A DNA stretch of 64,000 bases. It comes from an uncultured Fibrobacter sp. GTDB taxonomy: Bacteria; Fibrobacterota; Fibrobacteria; Fibrobacterales; Fibrobacteraceae. Shown piece by piece: positions 33,164-44,500 of this stretch; the first letter of the stretch is position 1, and every line of letters starts with the position of its first letter. Location of the stretch: contig NZ_CAMVDO010000005.1 of NCBI RefSeq assembly GCF_947166265.1, positions 102,821 to 166,820 of the forward strand. Direction: 5' to 3'. The notes under the pieces were generated by a model that searched no databases, was not told the origin of the DNA, and worked only from the letters and a program-made list of their open reading frames with translations. Made by a program: the position numbers and the translations under genes.

Positions 33164-35502
33164 TAATCCTCCTTCGTTTCGGTTTCCAATGGCCAATATA
33201 GATAAAATGTAGTTCCTTCGCCCAAAGTTGTCTGCACCGTAAAGTAGGCATTACCCTCTTTTAGGAGCCTTAAAGCAGAAGAAAGGCCCAGTCCAAGACC
33301 CTCGCCGGGTGCCTTAGTCGTAAAGAACGGTGCAAAAATACGTTCCAGGGTATTGGAATCCATGCCCGTACCCGTATCGGAAATATCCATCTTGGCATAT
33401 TTTCCCGGGGGAACCGGAGGAGCGTAAGGCATCACCAGCTGCGTTTCCAGCACAGCCTCCTGCAGTCTAAAGGTAAGCCTACCACCGGTCGTCTTCATGG
33501 CAAAAATGGCGTTATTCGCAAGGTTGCTTATAATGCGGTCCAAAGAAGCCACGATTCCCTTGATCTTCAGCGTTCGGTCGAGATCGTCGCTATGCACCAC
33601 AATGTTCGGCGGAAGCGTCAAGGAAATCTTCTTCACCACGTCTTCGATAATCATGTACGGCGAGAATACAATCGCAGGCGTTGCCGCGTTCGCATTGCCG
33701 CGGATGGCGTTCAGCAGTTCGCCGAGCGAAGTCTTGCCACGTTCAGCGGCCTTGAGCGCCTCCGTAATGAACATATACGCCTGGTGGTCGGGCGGAAGCA
33801 TTTCCTGCGCCAGCTGGCAGAAACCAATCTGCGAACCCAGGATATTGTTATAGTCGTGGGCAAACGCGCCGCACATCGTTCCCAGTTCTTCGAGTCTCGA
33901 ATGAATGAACTTTTGTTCGCGCAGCATGTTACGTTCCTGTTCAAGACGCCGCTGTTCAGTCATATCCACCTTAAGGAATAGCACCTTATACGGAGCGCGC
34001 CCTTGAATGATCGGAATGTACATGTTGTCAAACGTCTGGATAGGTTCGCCGTCCTTAGAAAGCCTGTTGGCTTCGTCCTGCGAAATTTCCTTGCCCGTCT
34101 TATCCTCGAAAGACGTGTAGACCATGACTTCGCCATTTTCGCGGGCCTCTTTCTCGTAGGTCGTAATATCTTCGGGATTGTCGCTTGCGCCCCAACGGGG
34201 GCCGCGTTTTTCCAGGTCCTTGTCGTTTTGCATCTGGAACACGCCGCGTTCGCTCTTATACCACACTCTAAACGGAAGCGCGTTAATCAGCGTGTTCAGC
34301 ACATTTTCCTTTTCCGCCTTCACGTGGGCTTCCTTGTTCAGGCGGTCCTGATAACGCACCAGGTCATGCGTATATTCCACGTACTGTTCGTTCAGCGTCT
34401 TGATATTCTGCTGCAACAGAAGCGTCTTGGACTGGTCCGCAAAGTAGGCGACATTTATGACCGAGGTCAAAGTCTGACGGCACTTGAAAAAGTGAATCCT
34501 GAGCACATGGACTTCTCCCCCCATGCTCACGCGAACATCGCTATACGACGACTCGCGGAAAAAATCGAGATTCGGCGGGAACAGGCTCTTGATGGACTTT
34601 CCATGCAGACTGGCCGACGACTGTCCAAGCAGCTTGGAGGCGCCACGGTTCACGTACTCAATGCGGCCACGGTCATCGAAATAAATGATACCGTCGTCAA
34701 GCCTGCTGATGAGTTTCTGCAAGAACCAGTAGGCGCTCTTGTCCCTAAACCTCGCCGAAGTATAATACTGTCCGCAAAGAATCGCAAGGAACAGGCAGAT
34801 AAACTGATGCCACACCAGGAAATGGAAACTGCCCACCCAGACTTCGAAACGGGTCGCAATCGGAATCACAAAATCAAAAAGCGTTGCAAGGACAACCAGC
34901 ACAATGTAGCAGCCCACCATATAGGCCCCCGTCTGCGTCACGGTCGCATCCAGGGAATGTAGCGTACCGCGCAAAAGCTGATAAATAGTCGCAACGCACG
35001 AAGGCAGCACAAAAATCAGGTAGGCAATCGTGAAGCACACGAAAATAGGATAGTTTTCGAAAGGCCGGATTCCTAGAATTTGTACATTCGTGACCGCTTC
35101 GGGCGCAATGATTAGCAACAAAGTAATCAATGCGACCGTCACGCAACCCATCACAGAAGACATCATTCCCGCAGAACTGCGTTTGTCGAACAGAACCAGT
35201 TCGCCAATATCATAGGTAACCATTGTTACGCGAACCCAGAACAAGGCCTGAATTCCAAACAGGAGCATACGGCCCACATAGGCCGGTGTTCCCACCTCGA
35301 TTTCTCCACCGAAAAAGATAATTCCGATAATCCCGCCCAAGTTCCAGGCAATGTTGATGAGCGTCATCCGGCGCAGCGGTACCGGCAAGTAATGCATCGA
35401 AATTTTTCGTCCGAGCATCATCGGGAACGATAGTGACAGCGCTAGCGCCACTACCGAAAGTACCAGGAGGTACGGGGAATCGGAATACAGACTTTCGGAC
35501 AT
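33163..35502 (-). CDS. Membrane sensor histidine kinase with 7-8 helices and PAS domains
   Basis: 779 residues. About 7-8 membrane helices occupy residues 1-255 and form an integral-membrane sensor. A PAS-like domain follows (about 265-375, LISRLDDGIIYFDDRG), then a coiled segment, a second PAS-like domain (about 405-510, NALPFRVWYKSERGVFQMQN) and the kinase: His549 in AFAHDYNNILG (NtrB/FixL-like HDxNN type), N box RIISNLANNAIFAM and G boxes DTGTGMD and GEGLGLGLSSALRLL. Its ATG lies one base after the stop of the giant GH9 gene at 35504. It probably phosphorylates the response regulator encoded next. Confidence 0.92.
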   Translation of the reverse strand: MSESLYSDSPYLLVLSVVALALSLSFPMMLGRKISMHYLPVPLRRMTLINIAWNLGGIIGIIFFGGEIEVGTPAYVGRMLLFGIQALFWVRVTMVTYDIGELVLFDKRSSAGMMSSVMGCVTVALITLLLIIAPEAVTNVQILGIRPFENYPIFVCFTIAYLIFVLPSCVATIYQLLRGTLHSLDATVTQTGAYMVGCYIVLVVLATLFDFVIPIATRFEVWVGSFHFLVWHQFICLFLAILCGQYYTSARFRDKSAYWFLQKLISRLDDGIIYFDDRGRIEYVNRGASKLLGQSSASLHGKSIKSLFPPNLDFFRESSYSDVRVSMGGEVHVLRIHFFKCRQTLTSVINVAYFADQSKTLLLQQNIKTLNEQYVEYTHDLVRYQDRLNKEAHVKAEKENVLNTLINALPFRVWYKSERGVFQMQNDKDLEKRGPRWGASDNPEDITTYEKEARENGEVMVYTSFEDKTGKEISQDEANRLSKDGEPIQTFDNMYIPIIQGRAPYKVLFLKVDMTEQRRLEQERNMLREQKFIHSRLEELGTMCGAFAHDYNNILGSQIGFCQLAQEMLPPDHQAYMFITEALKAAERGKTSLGELLNAIRGNANAATPAIVFSPYMIIEDVVKKISLTLPPNIVVHSDDLDRTLKIKGIVASLDRIISNLANNAIFAMKTTGGRLTFRLQEAVLETQLVMPYAPPVPPGKYAKMDISDTGTGMDSNTLERIFAPFFTTKAPGEGLGLGLSSALRLLKEGNAYFTVQTTLGEGTTFYLYWPLETETKED

Positions 35503-35503
35503 G

Positions 35504-38500
35504 CTACCTCATACGGCGAACACCAAACGTTTCCGTCTTGTCGTAAGAATCCTTTCCACTAAAGTGTTCCACAGTTTCTTCGTCAAGATTCATATTCGGA
35601 ATAAATTTACATTCCAAATCGATCTTGTAGATATAGGCACCCGTCGCAACGGCCCTTCCTTGCTCGGATTGCAGGCCTACACTGGTATTTGCCCATTCCA
35701 CATACATCACCACCTTGCCCGTCTGCGACAAATACTTGTCCGACGGCAAGCTGTATTTTTCCGAAAGGCGGTTGACGTAGTTTCCCAGGTTGGTATAAAT
35801 CGGGAGCGAATACTTTAGCTCGAGCGAATCCCAGGCGGCAGCCGTTCCCCCCGGAGTTCCACGCGGAATCGTCATATTGATTTTCCAGATAGCGCCATGA
35901 ATCGCCATCGTATCGATTCCTTCTGCAACGACAACGCCGTTGTTTATCAGGTCAAGCCGATTCGTCGCCGGGTTCAGCACGTAAAGTCGAATACTTTCAG
36001 ACGAGGCCACCTGAGAACGAGCGGAGCCACCCGATGTCGAAACGAGTTCCTGCAAATTAACGTTGAACTTGATTTTCGGCTTGCCGCTGCTCGTAATCGG
36101 AATCCAGGGGGCATTCAGCGACGGAATATTTCCATGGCCATCGACTAGGGCACTCAATTCCTTCGGTTGCAGGCGAACGTAGTCACCGTCGTTTACCGCT
36201 AGTTCACTTTCCTTGCTGTACGTCGCAGAGAGCACCATGTCGCTCATACCGACAGTCACCAGCGGGAGCGACTTTCTGTAAATCGCCGTATCGCGGTCGC
36301 CCTGCTTCTGGCGGTAATACGTCATCGACGAATCCACGACCTTTACCGGTTCGCTGAGGTTCATGTCGAGCATATCGTACTTGCTTGACTTGGAGAAATC
36401 GATAAAGGCGGTCACGATGACAGGTCCCACCTTGTCTTCGGCCAAGGAGGAATCGGCTTCATAGGAGGCACCCGTGCCCAAATGCTGCGTCACAAGGCCC
36501 GCACCCGTCACATCGGAACCATTCAGGAAACCTTCGTAAGTTCCGCTGGTAATGCCGTAGACGAAAGGCGACGGCAAGTCGAGTTCAGCACTCATACCAT
36601 CGGCGGCATAGGTCGGAACAGTTCCTGCCACCCACAAGGTTTCGGGAACGTTCCTACCAAAGACAAGCGAAATGCTATCCGGATAATGCTTCGGATCGAT
36701 CGCCCTCACGTATTCCATGTGGATATGCTCGGCGGTGCCATCTTCGTCCTTGTCCGTAATCGAGGCATAGGTGATAGGAACCGGAAGCAGCTTTAACGTT
36801 ATGCGAAGTTTCGGTTGTCCGCACTCCGTAGAGACGCCGTTACCGCTCTTGTCCTTGATGTCACTTTCAGCAAGGAGCTGGGCAAACATACCCTCGGTGA
36901 CAACAGAGGTTCCGTTCGCACCAAAGGCGATTTCAAATTCCCACACGTTTCTAGCATCATTGTAGAGTCTCGAGAACTTGACTACGGGGGCGCTTTCTTC
37001 CGTATTGCCGTCCTTTGCAAATAGCTTTACCGGCCACTGGTCACCCGGTGCAGAAATCGGTTCGCTGAACTGCATATAGACGCGGTCGCTTGTCGCCGTA
37101 TCGAGGCGTTCCAAAACGGCAACCGCCAAAAGCGTCGGAGCCATGCCGTCCTGGTAGAAGTCCGTGTGGCTTTCCACCTTTCCGTCTACATTCGACGACA
37201 AGGTCACGGAACCGCTCGGATTGGTATTGACCGACGTATCCTTGACAGAAGCCCTGATCAAGATGTTCTTGCCATCGCGCTTGATAATATCCGTCGTGGT
37301 AACCGTATCACCCTTGTACGTATACGTCACCGAATTGAAAGACTGATTTTCCTGGTATTCGTTCGAAAGTCGAATATCAAGGGCGTCGGGAACGTTATCG
37401 CAATCGGTATCGATCATCTTTGCAATATCGATAATCGGCCAAGGCGGAAGTTCCTCGATAATCAGCTCCGGATTACTCGATTCATACGCATATTGCGGCG
37501 AATTCAGCACACTCACAACCAAGTGCGTCGAAAGGACCTGCTCGGAACTCACGTAGAAAACGGCTTCGCCATTTTCAAGAGTGATGGTAGTTGTCGGAAT
37601 CGTCGCCGTAGGCGAACCCCAGAAGAATACGTCGCCTTCGGCAACGCCTAGTTCAAGCGTAAGGCGCACCGAATCCAGGGAACGCTTTCCCAAGCTGTCG
37701 AGCAACTGCACACGGATCTCCACCATCTTGGGAGTTCCACCCGCCACCGTCTGGTAGGTCTTGTAAGTCGTCTTGTCGAACACCAGGTATCGCTTTTCGA
37801 GCGGATCTACAATCGTATCGACTTCGACGTTCGTACGCATCACGGCACAGGCGCAGTCATACTTGTTCTCGGATTTCTGATTTGCCCCGTGATTATGCCA
37901 GCTCACCCATTCCATGTAGTTGTTGCCATACGCAAGAGTCGTATCCATTGCGAATTCAAAGGCATCCCTGCGGTTCGCGGGCACATAACTGAAGATAGGC
38001 ACGTTGTTTCTTATCACGGTCGAGCCATTCATTTCGAGGTCATCCAGGAATCCCGTCGGAGAAACCCTACTCTTGCCCTTGTAAGTTGCCACGGAGTCGC
38101 CCGTTTCAATCGAGAAATAAGGACTCTGGAAGGGCTTTTCAAATTCAAGAGAAACGGTGCGAGGCACCTGCGGACCATTTTCAGGAGTGTAATCCGGACC
38201 ATAGCCGTAAATATGCTTGCCATGATAATAGACCGTCACATAGGGGTCCTTCGTAAAGGCAATAACCTTTTCACCATTGGAATTATATTCAAGGAATGTT
38301 GTTTCTGAGCCTTTAAAGTAGGGAGCCTGCGTCAAGTCAATTCCCTCAAAGTATTCAGGATCGTCTTCAGCAGTATGCGGACGGAGCGACCAGGACCCTT
38401 CAATGTCCTTGAAGGTAACCGTCTTTACACTATAATCGTAACTATGGAATATGACCTGAATAATCAACTGCCCCGAAACTTCTAGAGTTCCCTTTACATT

Positions 38501-41428
38501 GATTGGCAGGTAGTATCCGCCATGGCCGTCTGACTGAGAACTTCCAAACGTGATATTGATGGGCTTACCCATTTGACCATCGCCACCAAAATTCTGGTGG
38601 CAGTTCCCTAGAGCCGCCAAGTTAGGATCCTTTAAGTACAAACGGACTTCGAAATCTTCAAAGGGGATGGTATCGTTGTTTGAAATGGACAAAATAAACG
38701 CTTTACAATCTTGCCATGAGCTGCAGCTAGCTTCAGAACCGTAGGAACTTGGCTTCATAAATATGGCAAGGTCTGCATACGCGGCTTCGCTTTCAGTGGT
38801 AAAGCTGTAGCCCGCACCGCCATTGTCATCTTCCCTCATTCCCGAAGACACGCTAAAGAAATAGGTCGTTCCCGGAGTGAGGTTATTCAAAAGCACCTCG
38901 TGGAAAAGGACTGCACCGTCGGTCGACGACTGCGATTCGCTTAGCGAGCTCATAGATTTTCCATATTTAACAAGGCCATTGGAACGCACGTCCGTCCACC
39001 AATAAATCTTCGCACTGCGGTTATCGACCTGGCAAATCGTCACGCCACTAATATTGGGGTTAGCTTCCGTCATCGTAAACTGGTACCAGAGTCCATGGTT
39101 ATCGTCCTTGCCCAAATTACCCTTGGTATCCATTCCTTCCAAGAAGAAATAGTAAGTCACGCCCATTTCAAGACCTTCGAGAACGACCGAGCCGCCCTTA
39201 GAAGCCGTAGTCTGCTGCACCGACTTCGCGCCACTCACATCGGGAGTCGTATTGTAGAAAACCGTCACCAGGGCAACCTCGTTGGCATCCCAGCTCACGA
39301 TTGCAGAAGTCTTTGTAATCGGAGTTCCCGCAATATTACTGAACAGGGGCGCCTCGTTGTCTGGCGGAAGCGTCTGCGCCAAGCTCTGGGCCGGGAACAG
39401 GAACTGAGCCGAGAAGTCGATACAGGTTTCAGTCGATGTATATTTTTCCCAGTCTTCAATCAAGGTCTTGTTCGGAGCACGGCCACCCATCAGGGCACCA
39501 ATCGGGCACTTGTACTCATAGGGCATTGCACCGGCGTTGTAGCCATCGGGGTTTGCCGAACGGTTATGCGGGTGCTGCGGGTTCTTGTCGCCTGCCCCCA
39601 TCAAAAGCGAAATATCCCAGGGGTTCGCACCCAGTACATAGTACATATTGTCGAGCGCCACCTTCAGGTAACGTTCATCCTTTGTCAATTCGTACAACAG
39701 GAACACCGCCACGGCAGAACCCATGTTGTAACGCATCACGCCCCAGTCAAAACTTGTCCACACCAAGTTATAGGGAGGCTCCACATGGAGCGACGAAGCC
39801 CCTTCGCGAGGTTCCCCGTCTCCAGACCCCGGATAAGTTGCGGCAATGGAATCGCCATTCGAATTCGTCTGGACCTGCTTGCGGAAAGACGCCATCACGC
39901 GCTTGGACAGGGCATTTCTCTCTTCTTCAGATATGTTGAACTTTGTTTCATATTCGGGGTCGTTCAATATCAATTTCTGAATTGCAAACAGGACGTACGC
40001 AAAAAGGTTCTGGTAGTCGGTTGCCCAGGAGTTGTTGAAACCAGGGCCCGTTCCCAAATACCCCGCTTCAAAGAAAGCTAGGTCGAATTTAGCGGTTCCG
40101 TTCGAATTCAAGTCCTTGTTTTTATACAAGTCATAAGCGTACATGGTGTCGCCGGTGGCATACCAAAGCGAGACGGCGGCAGCGGCGGCATCGTCTTCGC
40201 AAAGACCCATACCGCTATAATAGCCCTTTCCGTTAAATTCGGGATTTTCATGACGGTAGGTCGTCGCTTTGCCCTTTCTAGCACAACCATCGGGACCGGA
40301 ATAATTCTGGAAAGTCGGCTTCACGATCTTCGAATAAATGGTCTTTGCCGCATTCAGGAGGGAATCCGCATAAAACGGGTTGTAGGGCTTATAGCCCGCC
40401 GCTACGTTTGCAAGCGTTGCTGCATAGATGCCCGCCACGTTCGTGCCAATTCCACTGATGACTAAGCGTTTCGGGCCACCTTTTGTCTGTTCCTGCTGGT
40501 CCTGACGTTCCGGCAAATCCCAGTAGCTGTGGTCGTAATCACTCATACCCACCGTATGGTACATGTCCCCCTTTTCGATAAGGCCATCTTCCACAGAGGC
40601 GTTATACAGCTTCAATATATAATCGGTTCCCATTTTCGCTTCGTACAAGACGTCGGGAATACCGTCGACAAATGTCGTATCGGCATAGGAATGTCCAAAG
40701 CGGTCTTCCGCCTTATTCATATAGGTCAAGTAAACCATCGAAAGCACGTAGGATGCATAGCCCACCGTTTCAGCCACCTTGAAATGATCACCGCAATCGT
40801 GCCAGCCACCCGTCAAGTCGTGACTCACTTCGGAGCCATCCTGCAAATGGCACGCCTTGTGGAAATGCGAATCAGTGTTACCGCAACGCTGAATGCCAAA
40901 GAACATCAGGGACTTTTCAAGAATCGAATTGTAGACTGCAGGATGAATATGGAACGTCGCCGAGGTGTCCGGTCCAACCACCACAAAGAACTCACCCGGC
41001 GAACTCGGAACAAAGCCCGTAAAGTCGGCCCTGTAAAGCGCTTCCTTTTCCGTACTGACAGAATCCAGATTTCCAAACGTGTAGATGCTTTCCAGGGAAT
41101 TAAAGGCGCCCCTCACCCAAATGTTTGGCTTTACGACACTGGGATTAATCAAGCTTAAGGAGCCGCTCCACGCCTCGGCACCACTCTTGGCATCAATCAG
41201 CTTAAACTTAGTGTCTTTCGGATCGGCAACGTATGCGTACTTGTAATGGTCCGGCCTATAACCCGCCTGGTTCACGCGAATGGCTCTACGGTTGTAGACA
41301 TTCATCGAGTCCAAGTAGCGACGGCTATGCACCTTGTCGGTACGGTCCAAGTTGGGCAAAGCATCCGCGAGGACTGCGTCCGCGGCAAACAGTGCCAAAA
41401 GCAACACTAATTTAACCATTCTTTTCAT
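35504..41428 (-). CDS. Giant GH9 cellulase-type protein (1974 residues)
   Basis: Signal peptide about 1-22. An N-terminal Ig-like domain typical of GH9 (IRVNQAGYRPDHYKYAYV) leads into the GH9 catalytic domain (about 165-685), with Asp211 and Asp214 in HDCGDH as the catalytic-base region, HPHNRSANPDG, and Glu667 in STETCID as the likely proton donor. Two FN3-like repeats follow (about 690-880), then a beta domain whose pattern (LSISNNDTIPFEDFEVRLYL) recalls CBM3. The last 850 residues are beta-rich repeats with Ca-binding-like segments (DTDCDNVPDALD, DKDEDGTAEHI) and a conserved end, ETFGVRRMR. It should cleave beta-1,4-glucans outside the cell. Shine-Dalgarno AAGGAAG. Clearly paralogous to the gene at 41556. 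Confidence 0.9.
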   Translation of the reverse strand: MKRMVKLVLLLALFAADAVLADALPNLDRTDKVHSRRYLDSMNVYNRRAIRVNQAGYRPDHYKYAYVADPKDTKFKLIDAKSGAEAWSGSLSLINPSVVKPNIWVRGAFNSLESIYTFGNLDSVSTEKEALYRADFTGFVPSSPGEFFVVVGPDTSATFHIHPAVYNSILEKSLMFFGIQRCGNTDSHFHKACHLQDGSEVSHDLTGGWHDCGDHFKVAETVGYASYVLSMVYLTYMNKAEDRFGHSYADTTFVDGIPDVLYEAKMGTDYILKLYNASVEDGLIEKGDMYHTVGMSDYDHSYWDLPERQDQQEQTKGGPKRLVISGIGTNVAGIYAATLANVAAGYKPYNPFYADSLLNAAKTIYSKIVKPTFQNYSGPDGCARKGKATTYRHENPEFNGKGYYSGMGLCEDDAAAAAVSLWYATGDTMYAYDLYKNKDLNSNGTAKFDLAFFEAGYLGTGPGFNNSWATDYQNLFAYVLFAIQKLILNDPEYETKFNISEEERNALSKRVMASFRKQVQTNSNGDSIAATYPGSGDGEPREGASSLHVEPPYNLVWTSFDWGVMRYNMGSAVAVFLLYELTKDERYLKVALDNMYYVLGANPWDISLLMGAGDKNPQHPHNRSANPDGYNAGAMPYEYKCPIGALMGGRAPNKTLIEDWEKYTSTETCIDFSAQFLFPAQSLAQTLPPDNEAPLFSNIAGTPITKTSAIVSWDANEVALVTVFYNTTPDVSGAKSVQQTTASKGGSVVLEGLEMGVTYYFFLEGMDTKGNLGKDDNHGLWYQFTMTEANPNISGVTICQVDNRSAKIYWWTDVRSNGLVKYGKSMSSLSESQSSTDGAVLFHEVLLNNLTPGTTYFFSVSSGMREDDNGGAGYSFTTESEAAYADLAIFMKPSSYGSEASCSSWQDCKAFILSISNNDTIPFEDFEVRLYLKDPNLAALGNCHQNFGGDGQMGKPINITFGSSQSDGHGGYYLPINVKGTLEVSGQLIIQVIFHSYDYSVKTVTFKDIEGSWSLRPHTAEDDPEYFEGIDLTQAPYFKGSETTFLEYNSNGEKVIAFTKDPYVTVYYHGKHIYGYGPDYTPENGPQVPRTVSLEFEKPFQSPYFSIETGDSVATYKGKSRVSPTGFLDDLEMNGSTVIRNNVPIFSYVPANRRDAFEFAMDTTLAYGNNYMEWVSWHNHGANQKSENKYDCACAVMRTNVEVDTIVDPLEKRYLVFDKTTYKTYQTVAGGTPKMVEIRVQLLDSLGKRSLDSVRLTLELGVAEGDVFFWGSPTATIPTTTITLENGEAVFYVSSEQVLSTHLVVSVLNSPQYAYESSNPELIIEELPPWPIIDIAKMIDTDCDNVPDALDIRLSNEYQENQSFNSVTYTYKGDTVTTTDIIKRDGKNILIRASVKDTSVNTNPSGSVTLSSNVDGKVESHTDFYQDGMAPTLLAVAVLERLDTATSDRVYMQFSEPISAPGDQWPVKLFAKDGNTEESAPVVKFSRLYNDARNVWEFEIAFGANGTSVVTEGMFAQLLAESDIKDKSGNGVSTECGQPKLRITLKLLPVPITYASITDKDEDGTAEHIHMEYVRAIDPKHYPDSISLVFGRNVPETLWVAGTVPTYAADGMSAELDLPSPFVYGITSGTYEGFLNGSDVTGAGLVTQHLGTGASYEADSSLAEDKVGPVIVTAFIDFSKSSKYDMLDMNLSEPVKVVDSSMTYYRQKQGDRDTAIYRKSLPLVTVGMSDMVLSATYSKESELAVNDGDYVRLQPKELSALVDGHGNIPSLNAPWIPITSSGKPKIKFNVNLQELVSTSGGSARSQVASSESIRLYVLNPATNRLDLINNGVVVAEGIDTMAIHGAIWKINMTIPRGTPGGTAAAWDSLELKYSLPIYTNLGNYVNRLSEKYSLPSDKYLSQTGKVVMYVEWANTSVGLQSEQGRAVATGAYIYKIDLECKFIPNMNLDEETVEHFSGKDSYDKTETFGVRRMR

Positions 41429-41555
41429 ACTCTTCCTTTTTATCCTCCACCATCTTTAAACACAAAAGAATGTGACCCTTTCGGGAACACATTCTTTGAG
41501 CATTATAGCACAGTGTCTAAATCCCTAATCATAGTCCTTTTATCAAGCGAGACAT

Positions 41556-44500
41556 CTACTTTTTGGTTCTCCTGAAGCCGAATGTCTTGGTAATGGCATC
41601 GGATTCCTTCAGTTTTTCCGTACGGTCTCCTTCATCAGGTTCCTTCGGCAGGTATTCGCTCATCGCTTCGGTTGCAAACTTCGCTATGTACGGACCCGTT
41701 CCGATTTTCTTTCCTCCGGCACTGAGGGGGTAATCCTCGGGAGCGCACCATTCCAGGTTAAGGGTAAGGGTACTGCTTGCCGATATGTACTCAGCCACCG
41801 ATTCCGAAGTAAACTCGTAGCTTGCCCTGTTGATATAGGCACCCATGTTGGTGAACAAATCCACTTCAAGCTTGATTTCGTAGTTGCGCTTCGGTTCGCC
41901 GTTTTCCGTGCTATCCTTGACATCGGGCAACGCGATTTCGATCACGAACACCGGACCAGCATGGCGGTAATCCTTAATAGGTGCGCTAAACACGTCTTTG
42001 AGCTTGCTTTCGCCCGCGGCAATCACAACCGTTTCCTTGTCCTTTGTCTCGGCAGTGAGGCGGAAGTTTTCGTCCGGCAAGAGAGCCTGTCCACCATAGT
42101 AGACAGAATCGGCATTCCTGCCCCTCGCGACATTTTCGGCCATAGAAATCGAGAACTTGATGTTGGACACAGAACCTGCCACCGGCACCCACGGGGTACC
42201 GTAACCGGCAAACATTCCGGCCTGATCCTTGAACACCGACGTTTCTTCATCCGAAATCAGACGCACGGAGTCCGCAATCCAAATGGCCTTTTCGTTCTTA
42301 TGCCTGTATCCAAGACGGGCCGTCGTCGTATTCGGGGTGTATTCCAGCGACAATCCCGTACTAGCCTTGAGATCGAAAATGACCTTCGGTTCACCATCGC
42401 GGAAACGTTCCACCACGGCAGAGTGTCCGCCCACGGTATCCAGCGGTTCAGAGAACGTCAATGTCACATAGTCCTGCGATCCCTGGGATTCGTCGTTCTT
42501 CACGTCGTAACCCTGCCAAATCGCAGAAAGGATAATCGGCGGGCACTTGTCAACGACAGAATAATACTTGTCGAAGAAGCCTCCCTCGGGGCCAAGGCGC
42601 GGAGTCACTCGACCATAACCGTCGTAAGGACCGTTCGTCGTACCGTAGGCAAACGTATTCGACGGCGTAAGCGGAATCGAGATAATCGAAATCGTGTCGC
42701 TCACCTGGACAGAATCGATCGTCACTTCGCCCGTCGTAGAATCAAGCGTCGAAGTTTTCTGCCAATGCTGCGAGAATTCCTTTGTATGGACCCAATTGGA
42801 ATCGCTGCGCTTAAAGCTCAACACTTCGGGTTTCTTGCCCCATTCGACCACAAAGCTATCCAGCATGTCCTTGTCGCGGAGTTTCTTTTCGAACTTCATG
42901 TAAAGTTCATCGACATAGCCGTCGCCTTCCTTGTCGCGCATTTCAGCAAGCGTCACAGGAACAGGCTTCGGAGTTTCCACAATCTTTACGTTGTCCTTAC
43001 ATCCAGAAGCGGGATCCAGGTAATTGAACGCCTTGTCCGCTACAGAAGAAGCCTTGACGCGCACCTGTCCACCCACCGGCAGGATCTTTCCTTCGGTATT
43101 TCCGGTTACCACATATAGCCAGCTCTTGCCGTCGTTACTTGTAGTCGCCTTTCCAACCACGCTAATGTCTACCGACGCGCCATCCACCTCGTAGAACCAG
43201 GTGTTCAGGGAGGCGAGCAGAACAGGTTCCGTAAAGGCAACCATCAAGGTATCCTGAACAGACCTAGGCTCCGGGTTTTCAAGAATCGTAAAGCTCAAAA
43301 GTCTCGGCAAGATACCGTCGGTAATAGGCACCCTTTCGATATTGGTCGCCCCTTCGGCCTTCAGGTATACAACGGACATACCCGTAGGTGCAGCCGTTTC
43401 CTTGATACCCAAGGACTGCGGCAAGTCCACAAGGACTTCGGAATTGTTCAGGGCCGCCGACTGATCGACCTTGAGCGTCACAGTATCCGACATACCCGGC
43501 AGATAGACGCTGATACTGTCGAAACTGTAAGCCGCTTCGAGCACGTTACTGAATTCAATCAAGAGCTTGTCGGCAATATTGTCACAGTCGGTATCCTGAG
43601 CCAAAACCTTCTGCGGTTCGGGGTACTTGGATTCTGCATAGAAGCTCTGCTTCGACACATCTTCTTCGTCGTCGGGGTCAATGTAAATCACCTGGATAGT
43701 GTCACCCGCAAAGAACGAAATCTGGTTACCGACGCGACCTTCCTTAGGAACAGACACCGCCGAAATGAGATACTCGCTCTTGAACGTTCCCGGATTCGAG
43801 GAATCCTCGATCATCTTGACCTTCAAGGTGTCGGCCTTCTTGTTGTTGATGACAAGAACGTTAATCGTCGAGCTGGTGTTAGCCTTATCCTTATCCGTCA
43901 GGTAAATGTAGAACTGCGTATTTTCAGGATCAACAGGCTTACCGTCCACAGAAACCGGGCTTCCGTCTTCCCTCTTGATCGTAAGGCTAGAGGCCGTCAG
44001 GTTACCACGGGTGAACTGTACGTAGTAGGTGCGGTTGATAAAGGCGCAACCACCGTTTTCGGCACATTCGGCGCATTCTGGGTCTGCACCGGCAAAAATC
44101 GTGAGGTCCACCTTGTTGCTACCGATCTTCATCTTGACCGGAATGTTCAAGGACCAGAGACCGGTCGAGTCAATTTCTCCACCGCCGGATGTGACGTTGT
44201 AGTGAGCAACGATAAGGTTGTCTTCTCTTCTGAGCAACAGGATTTCTTTTCCGATACGCTTGACATAGGTGTCGATTTCGGTACCGTTCGCCCAAATGCG
44301 CGTGATAAAGCCGCCTTCGGACACGTGAGCATAGCCCTTCACGAACACGGTGCTGCTCGTCTGGTCGATCTGCACGTACGAGTTATTGGACACATTGAAC
44401 GGAGCATCAAGCGACACATCCATTTCATAATGGGCACGCTTAGTCGTCATTTCCTGGTAAGAGGGACTGTAACCCCAAATGAATTCGTCCTTGCGGTAAA